Assembly (NCBI GenBank): GCA_000708835.1
Contig: DF237638.1
Coordinates: 1 to 43,824 of the forward strand
Origin: Klebsormidium nitens
Taxonomy: Eukaryota; Streptophyta; Klebsormidiophyceae; Klebsormidiales; Klebsormidiaceae
Length of the DNA stretch: 43,824 nucleotides
Direction of reading: 5' to 3'
Positions 21,901-34,324 of this stretch are shown here, piece by piece. A program made the position numbers and the translations under genes. Numbering within the stretch: the first letter of the stretch is position 1; each line of letters opens with the position of its first letter. Under the pieces are notes generated by a model. It was not told the DNA's origin, did no database searches, and saw nothing but the letters and a program-made list of their open reading frames with translations.

Positions 21901-24107
21901 GCCCCACTCCACCCTCCGCTTCACCATGTGGCCCACCGCCAGGAGCCCGCCCGCTCCACCGACCGCCAGCCGCGATCCGTCGCAGCTCCAAGCTACACTT
22001 CGCACCATGCTGCCCTCGAACGAGTAGTGCGATGCAAACACGCCGCTGCTCTCGCACAGGTACACCGCACCTGAGGAGGGAGCAGCAGGGGCGGGGGTGA
22101 GCTTGATAAGCAGGGAACGGCTGCGAGTTGCACGAAAGCACAAAGTCACAGCTGGGCGAGCAGCTGCACAGCATCCCCCCTGTACACTACACTGGCTTTG
22201 TCGGTGGCCTTCGTGCCTGCTTTGTCCGCACTTGGAGCCAAGTTTCCTCACACGCCTTTGCCCAGTTGCCTTCAAGGCTCACCGCGTGTAGCAACGGCCA
22301 GGTGGCAGCCCCCCGGCGCCCAGGCGAGGGCGGTGCAGGCGCTGGGCAGCGGTGCACTCTGGAACAGCGGCCGCCCGTCCGTGTCCCACACCTGCGCAGG
22401 GCCGCGCGCATCAACAAGGGAAGGCTACCTCAAGCGGGCACCGGGCGGGCACCATCGACCACAGCCCGCATGGCAGAGCAGAGGTGCGCAGGACAGGGCA
22501 AGGTCGTACCCCAGTCGATATGAAGGAGCAGGCCTTCCTGACCGGGTGTTCTGCGCCAAAAAGGCCCTGGAGGGCAGGTCCCCCTTCAGGGCTGGCTTGG
22601 TGCCTTACCTTGTAGATGGCGTCTTCCCCTCCTGACGCAATCTTGTCAGCGGCAGGGCTCCAGTCCACTGCCAGAATGGGCGCGTCGTGGGCTCTCCACT
22701 GTAGAGGCCTGGCCCCCGCGGCCAGGGGCGCCACCAGCAGCAGCCCCCCACGCGGGTACACCAGCGCGGCCGCATCAGGGCTCCACGCCAGGCACAGCAC
22801 CGGGCCATCTGCACCACAGCACTCTCCGGAGATCAATGACAGTCTCACCAAAGATGGAGCACCTCTGAACTTCTCAAAGCGCTTTTCGGACGAGTCGGCT
22901 TTCCTTCCTCCCGGCTGGGGAAGATTCTCCATGCAGGGCTCACCGATTTGCGCTAGGACGGAGCGCAGCATGCCGCTGCGAGACCAGATCTTGAGCGCCC
23001 CGTCCTGGCCCCCCGTGGCCACAGCAGTCCCTGCAGCCACAGGCCCACGCACCGAGATGAGCGGCAGGGAGGACAGCCGGAGACGAGCGGGGCAGGCCTG
23101 GTGGAGGGACGCCAGTGGGCAGAGGCAACTGTCCATTGCACGAGTGCATGAGCGCAGACTTGGCACAAGCCAAAGTTAGATCCATGCGTTGCTCATGAAA
23201 GAGCAGCACCATCAAGAGCGGACTGTCCTTCGCCCCAGTCAGGAGCTGACTAGCCAGTATTCCCACCTTCCTGGTTCCATTGGATGGCGGTTAGCGGGCC
23301 CGCATGCGCGTCCACTCGTTTCTCCTCCCGCCCGTTTGCCCGCATCAGCCGGAATGTGCCTGCCAGGCCCATGAGAGGACGGCCTTCAGTCTTCATGAAG
23401 CGTCAGGGCTTGCAGACATGGCCTCCCTCAAAACATTCGGGCAGCAAACACACGTGGGGCGATCATTGCCCCAGGTTTATCCCCCACGGCTCACCATCGT
23501 CCGCGGCCAGCAGGAAGACATCGGTGGTGGCGCCTGGCTGAGGCTTGCGAGAGGCGCAGGGGTACCAGTGCAGCGAGGAGCAGGGGGCATCCAGCTCACA
23601 TACCTGCACCCAGCCGCGCAGCGCAGGTCAGCAGCCAGCACGCAAACAGGCGCGGCGCAGGCAGCCAGAAGGGACGCAGACAGGGCACACCGCAGCAGCT
23701 GGCGGGCACGCATGGCAGCCAGAGCGCTCTGCCCTGGGCTTTGCGGAGGGCGGGGTACCTTGCTGGGCGGGTTCCCTTCCGCTGGCCAGCGCCAGAGGGC
23801 CTGGTCCTCGCTGCACGCCCACACGTCATTCCCCGCCGTCCAGGCCACCCCCGTGAGGCCCTCCGCATCTGAGGTCATTGGGGGGTCAAGGCGGGCCAAT
23901 TGCGCGGCAGACAGGGGACCAGGGAGCAGCAGGGCCCACCGCAGGGAGCAGAGCAAAGCACAGCAGAGCCAAAAACAGCAGACAGGGGGAAGAATAGTGC
24001 ACTGAAGGCTGAGCCTAGGGAAACCAATGCAGCATGCTAAGACTGAACGAGGCGGAGCGATGGTGCAGGATACGAGGTGCCGCCGCCTTGGTGACCTGCA
24101 GCCTCAT
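18982..24107 (-). CDS. IFT80: Intraflagellar transport protein IFT80
   Basis: A core subunit of IFT complex B, which carries cargo from base to tip in growing cilia. Sixteen minus-strand exons join in phase to 763 residues (human about 777): 24107-24074, 23868-23759, 23603-23495, 23359-23267, 23030-22944, 22808-22609, 22391-22283, 22070-21856, 21716-21618, 21323-21155, 21021-20777, 20595-20426, 20245-19984, 19722-19550, 19338-19215, 19074-18982. The N-terminal MRLQVTKAAAPH leads into WD40 repeats (LTGVAWTAGNDVWACSED; TAVATGGQDGALKIWSRSGM; LQWRAHDAPILAVDWSP; YKVWDTDGRPLFQS; SVAWSCDGSRLAVGG). A second propeller includes LSNDTLAVVD and LIDRNRDLY. The helical C-terminal half has VHVAVSPYP, WEAATRLCRCV, EEAEGILLQAGLVYRAI and KSHVDTVLWY. 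The last exon, VEINEEQIRLKICQEKERES, matches the lysine/glutamate-rich end of the family. All junctions are canonical and no stop or shift is seen, so the gene looks intact. Confidence 0.96.
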
Positions 24108-24861
24108 TGGGACCTCCCCAGCTTGGGGGGCAAGTGAGCAGGCTGGCGACAAATGAAGGCAGGCAAGGTCAGTTTCGATCAGAGCTCAGAGTTGAGCCTG
24201 TTCCCCAGGGGACCTGCTCCTCGTCTGTGCTGCAAGAGCAATTGGGCCAAGCAAGCAGCGCTGTATGGTCATCCAGAAGCTGTGGCGGGGCCAGCTGTGC
24301 TTTTCCTCACAGATTGATCAGCATGTGGAGCTGATTTTGCGGTGCCAAGTCTTTGATCAGAGCAAGCCCTCGTACGTTGGGCTGCTTTGTCTAAGACCAG
24401 CAGGGCTTGGCACCTCCGCCACCACTCTCATTCGCAGGTCCACCCTGCAGAATGCCTGCGAAAATGCTGTGCACACGTCTCTCCCACTCTCTGCAGTCTG
24501 AGTGAGCCTTCCGCAGCCAATGTTGCCAATGGGCTTCGGAAGACAGGCACCCAACTTCAAACAAGCAAGTCTCTGCGGTTAATATCATCGACGGTCGTCA
24601 TATAACCTGCTTGCCCACAGCATGAAATCGAACGGCTTCGCTTGCTTTCAGTCAGTGTGCGCGCTCCAATTCGTCCTCGGGAGTGTGCATAATATTCGAT
24701 TCTTGCCTTGCCAGTTGCAGGCAGCCTTGGTCCGCTCCCTACTTCCTGTCACAGGTAAATGTTGTAGGTAGCACTGGGTACTAGAGGTAGCAGCAAAAGT
24801 AGACTGTAGAGGGAGGTATCCGCAGCAGAAGCATCCCTAATTGAAGCTCGCTTCTCTCCCA
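24108..24861. promoter_or_regulatory. Divergent intergenic region shared by IFT80 and DNAAF11
   Basis: Only 754 bp separate the start codons of two ciliary genes pointing away from each other, so this region must carry both promoters and both 5' leaders. I found no coding frame worth calling and no TATA box at a fitting distance from either start. Co-expression of the two genes from one bidirectional control region is an inference from layout. Confidence 0.5.
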
Positions 24862-27800
24862 ATGGCTCCCATCACGCATGCCATGCTCCAAAAGCGAGCT
24901 GAACACAACGAAGGAATTGTCTCGACACTGAAGGTGAGGCTTTGCTTCTGTGCTCCCGGCCCCTTTGCTGTACCGTGCAACTTTTAAGAGATTACACTCT
25001 GGTTTCCTGCTTCCCTGCGCGTGGATTCGTATCTGTGCTGTGCTTCCCTGGTGCTGGACCGTGGCTCCCCGCGTTGCAGGAGGTGTCCCTGCACCAGCAG
25101 GACATTGAGCGGATTGAGGGCCTGGGCCAGCTGTGCCGCCAGCTGGAGATCCTGTACCTACAAAACAACCTGATCAGCAAGATTGGTGAGCTCCCCCCTC
25201 CCACCCGCCAGGGTAACCCCTGGCAGGCCCTGTGCCTGGTGGTGTCAGCTTCTTCCCGCAGGGCACCTGCTGCCTGGGCCTGTCACATGCATGGTCCGCT
25301 GGCGAGGCAAGGGCACAGCTGCCGTGTCGCTGCTTGGCTGAGAGGGCAGTGCATTGGTGTTGCAGAGAACCTGGAGCGCCTCAAGGAGCTGAACTACCTG
25401 AACTTGGCCGTCAACAACATCACGCGGGTGAGCGCCTGGCGACTCTTTTCCTCTGGAACCGCAGCTGTGCGCAGTTGGCACTGTTTAAGTGCGTTGTTGC
25501 ACCCTGGCATCAGTGGACCCCCTAGCTTACGGCCACCCCTGCCATCGGCGTCGCTGCCGTTTGCTTTCTCTCCCCTCTTACTCAGCCGCTGCGCTGTGCG
25601 CCTGCAGATTGAGGGCCTGGAGCGCTGTGAGTCGCTGCGCAAGCTGGACCTCACAGTCAACTTTGTGGACAAGGCCGGCCTCCTCACCATACAGCGCCTG
25701 CGCACCAACGCCGCCCTGCGTGAGCTGTGAGTGCCGCCCCACCGTCCCTTGTTGCCCAGCTGGAGCTCTCGCTCTAGCAATGCCGTCCTGCTGCCTGGTG
25801 CCTTGGCTGCGGCCTGCTGTTGGTGACACTACGCCCCGTGTGCAGGTATCTCACGGGCAACCCCTGCCAGGACGTCCCCGGGTACCGCCAGTATGTGGTG
25901 GCCAGCTTGCCTGCCCTGCAGGTCCGCTCCCTGCCCTCATCTCCTCACAGCGCCGCGCGGCGTGCCCTGTATGCCACTCTGTGTCATGCCTGCCTGTCTG
26001 CTCTTCAACGCTTACGGCCCCCTGTTATACTGACCCTGCCTCCACCTTCCTGTGTAGCGCCTGGACGGAGTCGAGATTACAGCGTCCGAGCGCATCGCCG
26101 CAGCTCAGGTGAACCTCTCTCCCTTCACTCAACCCCCACCCCCCAGTAATCTTCAACATGGCGTCTTTTGCTTGCTGTGGCCTTAGTTCCGTGCTGGTGC
26201 AGAGGGCGCCCGCTGCTGGGTGTGCTTCCTCTGCTCACGCGTGTGATGTGCATGTGCAGGCGCTGCCGGCCATCCACGCACAGCTGCAGGCCGAGCTGGA
26301 GGCGGAGGGCGTGGATGTGCCCGCCCTGCTGCGCCCCACTGCCAGGCGTGGCGGCCCCGCAGCAACGCCTCCGCAAGAGGCCCACGACGAGCTGGAGCCG
26401 GCCTGGTGAGAGCGCGGTACTAGCAGGAGCAGCTGCGCTGCACAGAGGGTGGCGGCGGGCCCGCTGTCATTGTGTGCCGGTGGAGGGGCGTTCCGGTGTG
26501 CCTGCCCACTGACATCGTCGTGTCTGTGCTTGCAGGGACGCTGCCGGAGAAGCGGTGCGGCCGTACTCCGCTGCGACCCGCCTGGCCGAGCACCGTGAGA
26601 TGGCCGCGCTGCGTGCAAAGGCGCAAGAGCAGCAGGTCAGCCCCGCTGTCACCGTGCTCATCAGGCTTACTATCGGTATGCCTGGAACGAAATGAAGTGT
26701 GCTCGCTGTGTCGTTGCTTCACACAGTGCCCGTGCTAACCACTTCGTCTAACAGACTGCCGTCCTCTGGTGGGTGCAGGAGCGTACTCGAGAGGGCGCCC
26801 TTGCTGGCGAATCTCGCCCGCCTCCGCGCCAGGGCTTTGACCCGCTGCCCACCGCGGGGCGCATCTATCAGAAGAACGAGGGCAGGTGCGCACGACAGCT
26901 CGGATTTGGGACTCTGTGCCGCACCAGGGTGGCCCCTCCTCCATTTGCAGCGACTGCTTGGTCTGTCGACTGAATAGGTCGGCTGCTGGAGTGGCCAAGC
27001 CCCTGGCAGGTCCGAACCCCCTGCCGTGCTTTGCTGCTTTCCATAAAGTGCCGTGCTCACACCAGCATTGCCGAGTGCCTCTGACGTGCGTCCTTGTGGC
27101 GGCCTGCGTGCCAGGTGGGACTTCACTTTGGGCGAGGCTGCGGACGGGGCGGCGTGCGTGCTGGACGTGGCGGTGGGCCGCTTCCTGGACAGCAGCCTGC
27201 TGGCAGTCGACGTGCAGCCGCGCCTCGTGCGCGTCCTCATCAAGGGCCGCCTCCTGCAGCTCGCCCTCGCAGCCGAGGTCAGCCCTCCTAGCCGCAGCAG
27301 CCCAGGGCGAGCGCACGCGCGCTGCTGTTCCCCCCACTCGCCTCTGCTGACCTGTGCGCCTGCTCCTCCCGCTTGTCCCCCGCCCCCGTCCCATTGCTGA
27401 GCGGGTAGTGCTGGTGGTGCTGCAGGTGTGCACCTCGCGCAGCGTAGCACAGCGGTCGCAGACGACGGGCCATCTGGTGGTCACCATGCCCCTCGCCTAC
27501 CCGCACCTCGTGCCGAACCCGGTGCTCGCCCCGCCGCGAGCACCGCTGGCAGCCCGGGACTCCAATGGGCGGGGCAGCCGGCAGGTCGAGGAGCGGGGCG
27601 GCAGAGGCGGGGCCGTGTCCACGCGCATCCTGGCCCCGGAGAACAGCGAGGCGCAGGGCAAGCCAGGACCCGAGCAGGGGGCCGACCGGGTGAGGGAATG
27701 ACAGGAAGGTGCAGCAGGCGTGCACAAGGGCGCTTGACGCAAGACGTCGTTCTGTGACGACCCCCTCTATCCGCGTGTCTCGTAAAGGCCCCTCCTTGAA

Positions 27801-27972
27801 GATTTCCTTCAACCTGGCACGGATTCGCTGCTCTTCGTACGTACGCTGCCTAACGTCCGCCTCCCGCTTGCAGCGACCCGCCCATCCCGGCCCCCGGGCA
27901 GGCCTCCCCGAGAAGAAGTCGTCCATCAGCCGGAGCGGCGCTGCCGACACCGATATCCCGCCCCTGGAATAA
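24862..27972 (+). CDS. DNAAF11: Dynein axonemal assembly factor 11 (LRRC6)
   Basis: A cytoplasmic co-chaperone-like factor needed to pre-assemble outer and inner dynein arms before transport into the axoneme. Twelve plus-strand exons join in phase to 454 residues (human about 466): 24862-24933, 25080-25185, 25366-25427, 25608-25726, 25846-25921, 26058-26108, 26260-26405, 26536-26635, 26779-26885, 27115-27277, 27426-27689, 27874-27972. The N-terminus [18 protein letters not shown] is followed by leucine-rich repeats ([60 protein letters not shown]) and an LRR cap ([36 protein letters not shown]). A polar linker leads to the CS/p23-like domain ([58 protein letters not shown]). The C-terminus DTDIPPLE matches the family's acidic end. 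No breaks were seen. Its presence implies motile cilia with dynein arms. Confidence 0.96.
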
Positions 27973-29182
27973 AGTTGGCGCATGCAGTCGTCCTCGCGAG
28001 GGGCAGAGATTTCCGGGCGGTGCGCGCGCTTCTTTCCTACACGGAGGCAGAGTCGCTACCGGGAAACTGGCATCGGTAATGACCGTTCGAAGAACCCCTA
28101 GCCGGAGGCACCGGGCCGCATAGGCGCCCCTTGATCAGGCGCGTTCACGGTCGGGTGGGCACTGCGGCAAGGTCCACCGCAGGCCGGCCTCTCGTGCGAC
28201 GCGAGGTTGCGGGCTGGACACGGGGCAACGGAACACACATTCGCAATCAAGACGATCGCCCGATGTGCGCCCGCGGCAGATACCGTTGCCCTCAGCGGAC
28301 AGAGCACCCGGGTGGAAGCAGGCCGAGGGGCTGGCACCGCCCAGGGGTTACGAGCGCGCGCCTTGCCTTTGCCTTTCTGCTGCTGGGAACCTACATCCCT
28401 TCCAATTACCCCGTGAAAGAACCGGGGACGGCGAGCACCGTCCGGGTTTCGACAGTCCAAAAAGAAATATCCACGATGTCGAGAAACGGTCCGCGGCATG
28501 GCACCATTTGCGTAAGTACCAAACGGGAACTAATTATGCAGATCGATGGCCGATAAGCGTTGTCTTGACGCCTGCCTTGTGAGTCAGCATAGAACGAATT
28601 TTGTGCGCAAGTGGCTAAGCGATGTGAGAAAGACTTTCTCAACAGCATACTTTCAAGTACATCTATCGACTCCGACTGGCGTGCTATGCATCTGGACGGG
28701 CCATGTTTCGGCCTGTGTTCGCAAAAGACATAATTCATATTCAGATGAAAACGTCATTTTAGAGAGTAAAGAAAGCTTATATATAGATTGAAATGACCAA
28801 TCTGGGAACCGGAATACATATACTAAGCGGCTCGAAACCGTTGCCTGAATGCCTTTCTTCATGTAAGTCGTTGTTGACTTTGCTTTTCTGAAGCAAAACC
28901 AGTAATACCACCATGCTGCAACCTGTGGTCGAGAATTCAAGTCCATGCAATGAAAGGAACCCACCCGCTATACTGAGTGGATAGCATATTGCATATGCAA
29001 GTACACCACGCAGCTATGCCCAGCGTATTTGCAGCACACATACCGCATGTAAGTCTGCTGTGCCGGACTGAGGCCCTGCAATTAGCGAGTTCATGTTGAA
29101 AAGAGGTGGTTAAGGTCTTGACGGGTAGAATGGATGACGCCGACACTTGTGCACAAGTTTGTTCTTGCCAGAGACATTTCCG
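27973..29182. other. Convergent spacer after DNAAF11
   Basis: Both neighbours end here. The left half is GC-rich and could be partly 3' untranslated sequence; the right half is AT-rich. Open frames of 60-140 codons occur on both strands without recognisable content or splice partners. I see nothing else in it. Confidence 0.5.
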
Positions 29183-32100
29183 TCAAGCGGTTTCGGGCAG
29201 CCCCCCGTCACTGAGCGCCCCCTCGTCCAGCGTCCCCTCTACTTTCCACTTGAGGATGGCGCTCGTGTCGTAGCTCTTGCTCCCCTTGACCAGCCCCGTT
29301 CGGAGCACACGCTCCACGAACCGCTCCACGTCCACGTCCACGCGCGCGGCCACCATGCCCGGGATCTCCCCCGCCGCCACCATGCCGCACCCCAGCGCCA
29401 GGAGCGCCTCCAGCTCCGGCCCGGCCTTGCTGCTGTCGAACCTGCGACCAGGGAGTCAAACGGCGGAACACGCTCATCGCACCAGGCTTGCACCAGCGGG
29501 AGGAATTGTATATGCACTTCCTCTGTCTCACAGCGTATTCTGCAGGCTAGACTTCTAATCTAAGTGTGCCTGCTCACGGATCCTGCGCATGCCCACTTCA
29601 GAACGGCGGTTGTAGCGTGCGCCACTCCGTCTTCTCTCTGCCGGGGCTCACCTCTCGAGGGCGGTGCTGACGTCGGCGAGCGTGATGGTGCGGTTCTGCT
29701 CCGCGGCGTCGGTCCGCAGGCGGTCGAGGGCGGCGCGCAGGCGCGCGGTGTAGTCGCGCACTTCGGCGAGGTGCTGCTCCAGGGCCAGCCCCAGCAAGCC
29801 GGGGGGCGCCAGGCCGCTGCCCAGCACGTCCTCAATCACCACCTCCTGCACGCGGCGCACGCGCGCACAGCATCAGCGACGCACCACGACCGTCTCGCCG
29901 CACTGCGAGCCGGGCATCGTGCGAAAAAGGAAACCTGCCGAGCCCGCCTGCGTCTGTTGCGCGCGCTCACCTCCTTTTTGGCATGCGCGCGGAGGGCCTT
30001 GTGCAGCGCCTTGCGGCTGTCAGCGCTCTTGGCAGGGAAGAAGGCGTCGAGCGCCTCAAGGCAGTCCGCAGTGCGCGCCTTGGTATGGTTGGTGGGCGAG
30101 CACGCGCGTGCCACCGTCCGCAGCAGCTCCGCCAGCGCCGCCGCCATACGGCAGCCGTCGCGGTACGCCGCCTCGCTCAGCTCGCCAAAGAGTACCTGCA
30201 CGCCGCGCCGCGCTATCAGCACTTATAGCGCGGGGCAGCAAGGACCACGAAAAGCTGCCGCGCTCGGGGCACGGGCGCTGCCTTTCCGGCACCAGGCGAT
30301 GCTGACGCCGCCAAGTCGGACTTCAGGGCCCACAGACGTCCCTGCCGAGGGCGAGCCAAGCAACTGCCCGATGCTGGTCTCGCCGTCCTCATACCCGCAC
30401 AAACCAAGAATACTATGACCGCTACTCCAAAGAGACGTGAAAGCGCTAGCCTAGGGGGCCGCTTCCGCGACTGGTTGCGGCGCGGCTCACCGCGCGGAAG
30501 CAGTCGACGGGCGGCGGGAGGCGCGGGAGGCGGTGCAGGGCGTGCAGCATGGTGTACGTCCACTCCACCACCGCGCCGTGCGTCTCCACGCTGCGCCGCA
30601 CGTGCGCGTACAAGTACTCCTGCACGCACCGCACCCCGCGCGTGGTCAGCAACGGGAAGCGCACCAGCTGCCGAGGGCCGGCCCGGGAATGACAGGCAAG
30701 AAGAAGGGACCAGCGTGCAACACACAGGGGCGCGATAAAGCCTCGTCTACTGCGATCAGGGTGTATTTCTGCTCTCAAAGTCTGTTGCGACCCCGGCGCT
30801 CGCCCGCTGGCTCATGTTTGCGCGGGGGCGGCGTACCGGCATGGTGGACCGGGTGGCTCGCTCGGCGTCGAAGGCAGCCTTGCTGTCCCAGATGTCGGCC
30901 ACGGTCTGCAGGAACACCTCCTCGTGCAGTTGGATCTTGTGCACTGCCGGGCCCACCGCGCGCAAACACCGCGGCAACTCCGCACCACAGCCCAGCACCT
31001 GCAAGCGGGTGGGACATAGATTCGAACTTCCGTACGGACGTCATCAGTCAGGGCGGCTTGTTGTGGTGAGCTTTCCAGTCCCCAGGGATAGCGTGGTTGC
31101 TGAGTGGCGCTTCTAGGAAGATAGCAGCAGCTTCTGAATGGTCATCCGATCCCCTTCTCCCCGGTGCCGCGGTGGCCCCACCTTGAAGCGGTCGGGGTCC
31201 TTCCCGGCGACCCCCGGCAGCTCCTCGATGCTCCGCGCGGCGTCGGGCATGACGGCCACGTCGGGCGGCGCCAGACAGTCCGCCTCGCGCAGCCGCTCCG
31301 TGAGGTCGGCCAGCGTGACGCGCGCCTGCGCCGACTCCTCGCGCAGCCCGTCCACTTCCGCGCCCAGCCGCTCCGTCAGCGCGCACAGCTCCGCGGCCTG
31401 CTCCGCCGTGGCGCCGCGCGCGCCTGCGCCGCCATGCCGCAGCTTGGCCCACGCGGGCCGCGGCGTCAGCTCCCCGCGCCGCTCCTTGGCGGCCACCAGC
31501 GCGACCGCCAGCTTGGCCTGCACATCCACCAGCGCCACCTGCGCCGCGTCCAGCTCCTTCTTGGGCACGCTGCACCAGCACGGGCCGCGTCAGGGCAGGG
31601 CGCGCAGCAAAGCACGCGGGGCAGGGACACCGCAGGGCCGCCTTTTAGAACTGCCTTCCATCAGGTACCCAAAGGGGTACATCTTGGGGCAGAGAGGTAG
31701 AGTACAGGGGCCCTTCCGCTGTGACGTACAAGCACGGGCCCGGCTCCGCCGCTGTGGCTGCCTGTGGGTGGCGGCGCCCACCTGTCTGCGGCCTCGCGCC
31801 TCTCGGTCTCGAGGTGCGCCTGCAGGCGGTGCAGCTCGTGCACGCTTTGCTGCTGGGTGGCGCGCAGCCGCTGGAAGTCCTCGCGCTCCGCCAGCTGCAC
31901 GGCAGACCGGGGGGGGGCGCAGGTAAACGCTCAGCACGGCAGCGGCACGGCCAGGACAGGAAAGACGGCAAGGGTAGAGCGGGATTCGGGGAGACCGTGA
32001 CGGCAACGGGATCACGGCCAAGGGTAAGCACATTGGGCAAGACTTTGATAGGGAAGAAGCGCCTCTCGGGAGAGGGTGGGTGCGAGGTGCAGACCCGGCT

Positions 32101-34324
32101 GCACAGGAGGTGGCCGAGACAGCAGGCAGGGTTTGGCAGGACGGGTGCGCAGGGGGCGGTACTCACGCACTCGGCCTCGACCGCCAGCGCACGCTGGACC
32201 TCCTCCTTGGCGCGCAGCAGCTCCTTCTTCAGTCGCTTCATCTCCTCGCGCGTCAGCCGCACCTGTCACACCAGAAGCGCCTCAGGCAAGGGCCGACTTG
32301 CGGTGCGACTGCCTGGGGCAGCCGCTAAGCCTGGTGCACTCGACCTGAGCACAAGATGGGTCAGGATAGGCCCAGCCGTGGAGCACGACTTTGGTCCGGA
32401 AGCATAACAGTTGCTGGCTGCGCAAGTGCTGGACGGTCGACCCATGCTCCCCTCACATCCCGTGTTTTCTGCTGCCGCGGTGGCTCACCTCCGCCTTGGC
32501 CCCTTCGAACGCCTCCTGCCCCGCCTGCAGCTCGGCCCGCAGCCCCGCATTGGCGCCCTCGGTAGCACGCACCTGCGCCTCAAGCGCCTGCACACCCCGC
32601 GCCATGAGTCAGCCGAGCCCCAGAGCGCCTGTGTGCTGCTACTCAGTGTGCCACCAGTCTCGGTGAGCAAAGGGTAACAGTAGATTGCTGTGTCTCTTCT
32701 GGTGATTGTCACTCCACACGCTCCAGGAGGGGCGAGCGGCAGCCGCTGGAGGCGCGCCTAGGCTGCCCGGCCTGCGTTGGCTCACCTGCATCTGTTGCTC
32801 GATGCGCCCAACGTCCCCTTGCCGCTCCAGCAGCGCCGCCTTCCAGCGCTCCCGCTCTGCGGCCATCTCTGCCTTGTCCGCCTCTAGCCGCGTCACCACC
32901 ACAAAGAACGGGACCTGCAGGCCACCCACGCGCCGCAGGGTCAGAGCAGGCCGACGGAGCGGCGGCCACGCGCAGGCCGGTGCAACTCAGTGGGCCAGGA
33001 TGCGCCAGCTGCTCTCCCGCCAAGGTGGCAGAGAAGGACAAAGACAAGGAGACGGACAGACTCTCTTCCTCGCCAGCTCTTGCATCCGTGTCCTTTTCCA
33101 CATCATGACCGGCTGGCATGAGCAGGTTGGCGGTGTTACCTGGTCGAAGGTGAGCGAGCCGTCGCGCGAGAGGAAGTGGTCGCTGTAGATGGCGCGCACC
33201 AGCTCGTCGCGGATCACCGTGAGCACCGCCGCAAACGGCAGGCCCAGCTCGCACAGCTCGCTCAGCAGCTGCACCACCATCCGCGAGTGCGCAGACGCGG
33301 GTGAGGAGGACAGCAACCGGGGGTGGACCACGGAGTAGCACAGGAGACGCGCTGGTCAGGAGGAGGAGTTCCAACAAGACGGCATGCCTCTATGACTGCG
33401 TTAACGAATATCCTGCGGGGGGGTGAAAAAGCAGAACCCATCCGATTCAACTGCCCCGGAGTGTCTGATCCTGCTGGCTCACCTGACAGCACACTGCAGT
33501 GCGGTAGGCATCGGGTGCCCCGGGTTCTTCCGCTGTGGCGAGCCCCTTCTGGTCCTTTTTCCCCTTGTGCAGCATCTCCCGTAGTTTCACCTGCATGCGG
33601 CACAGCGCGGATCGTTGGCAAAGCTTGGGACACCCCCACCAGCTGCCTTGCTGCGGCCTGATGCGCGCCGTGACTGTGATACCTGGCGCGTCTGAGCATT
33701 GATGGATCTGCGTGAGGTGCAAGTGCCTGGAACCTAGCGGTCTTGCCTGCCCACAGCCTGGCCTCCTGGGCCAGGATCTGTGCAATGTGATCAACTAACC
33801 CCCCATAATCATGCTCCACGTTTCATTTCCCCATGCCCATGGGGTTTGGCCAGCCACAATGCGTGTTGTCTCGCGCACATACTCTGACTTCATGAGCGCA
33901 ATTGGGTCAGAGTCAGTCCCATGTTGCAGCAGCCAGGTATTGTAGAACGGCATGCGGCATGGCTCGTGCGTCTCCCCGGCGGTGCCGCTGCGTGCCTCAC
34001 CTCACAGTAGACGGCGGTGGAGCGGAACCTGTTCTCTTTGCCCTGCAGGCTGGGCGCCACGCTGCCCATCGGCGCCGTCACGCGCTCCACCTGCTGCTGC
34101 CACGTCTTGGCCACCACGTGGGGGCCCAGAGCGCCCGCCGCCACCGCCGCCCCCATTCCCTCCGTCTCTCCGGTGCTGCCTCGCCGCAGCTTGCTCGCAG
34201 CACCATTGGCAGCCAGGTCAGCAGCCGGCCTGGCCGTGCTTGAGGCCGACTTGCGGGACGGCTTGCGGCCCGAGGCGGGGCCGGCAGCAGCCCCTCCTGC
34301 TGCTAATGCTGGGATGCGCAGCAT
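29183..34324 (-). CDS. Large coiled-coil protein, tentatively TSNAXIP1-like
   Basis: Thirteen exons join in phase to exactly 800 residues: 34324-34001, 33590-33483, 33268-33140, 32914-32786, 32587-32489, 32262-32167, 31894-31782, 31569-31182, 30998-30837, 30667-30491, 30195-29971, 29845-29652, 29441-29183. The first 90 residues are basic and disordered (GRKPSRKSASS). A helical block follows (DAYRTAVCCQLLSELCELG, AVLTVIRDELVRAIYSD), then coiled coil to about residue 430 (TRLEADKAEMAAERERWKAA; REEMKRLKKELLRAKEEVQR; REDFQRLRATQQQSVHELHR). VPKKELDAAQ and LTPRPAWAKL resemble the central segment of TSNAXIP1-type proteins. The C-terminal 350 residues look helical and globular (KIQLHEEVFLQTVADIWDS; RSVETHGAVVEWTYTMLHAL; EALLALGCGMVAAG). 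The family call rests on motif order from memory and is uncertain; the gene model is firm. A further 5' exon is possible because the frame stays open above the chosen ATG. Its surroundings suggest a ciliary or basal-body role. Confidence 0.8.
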
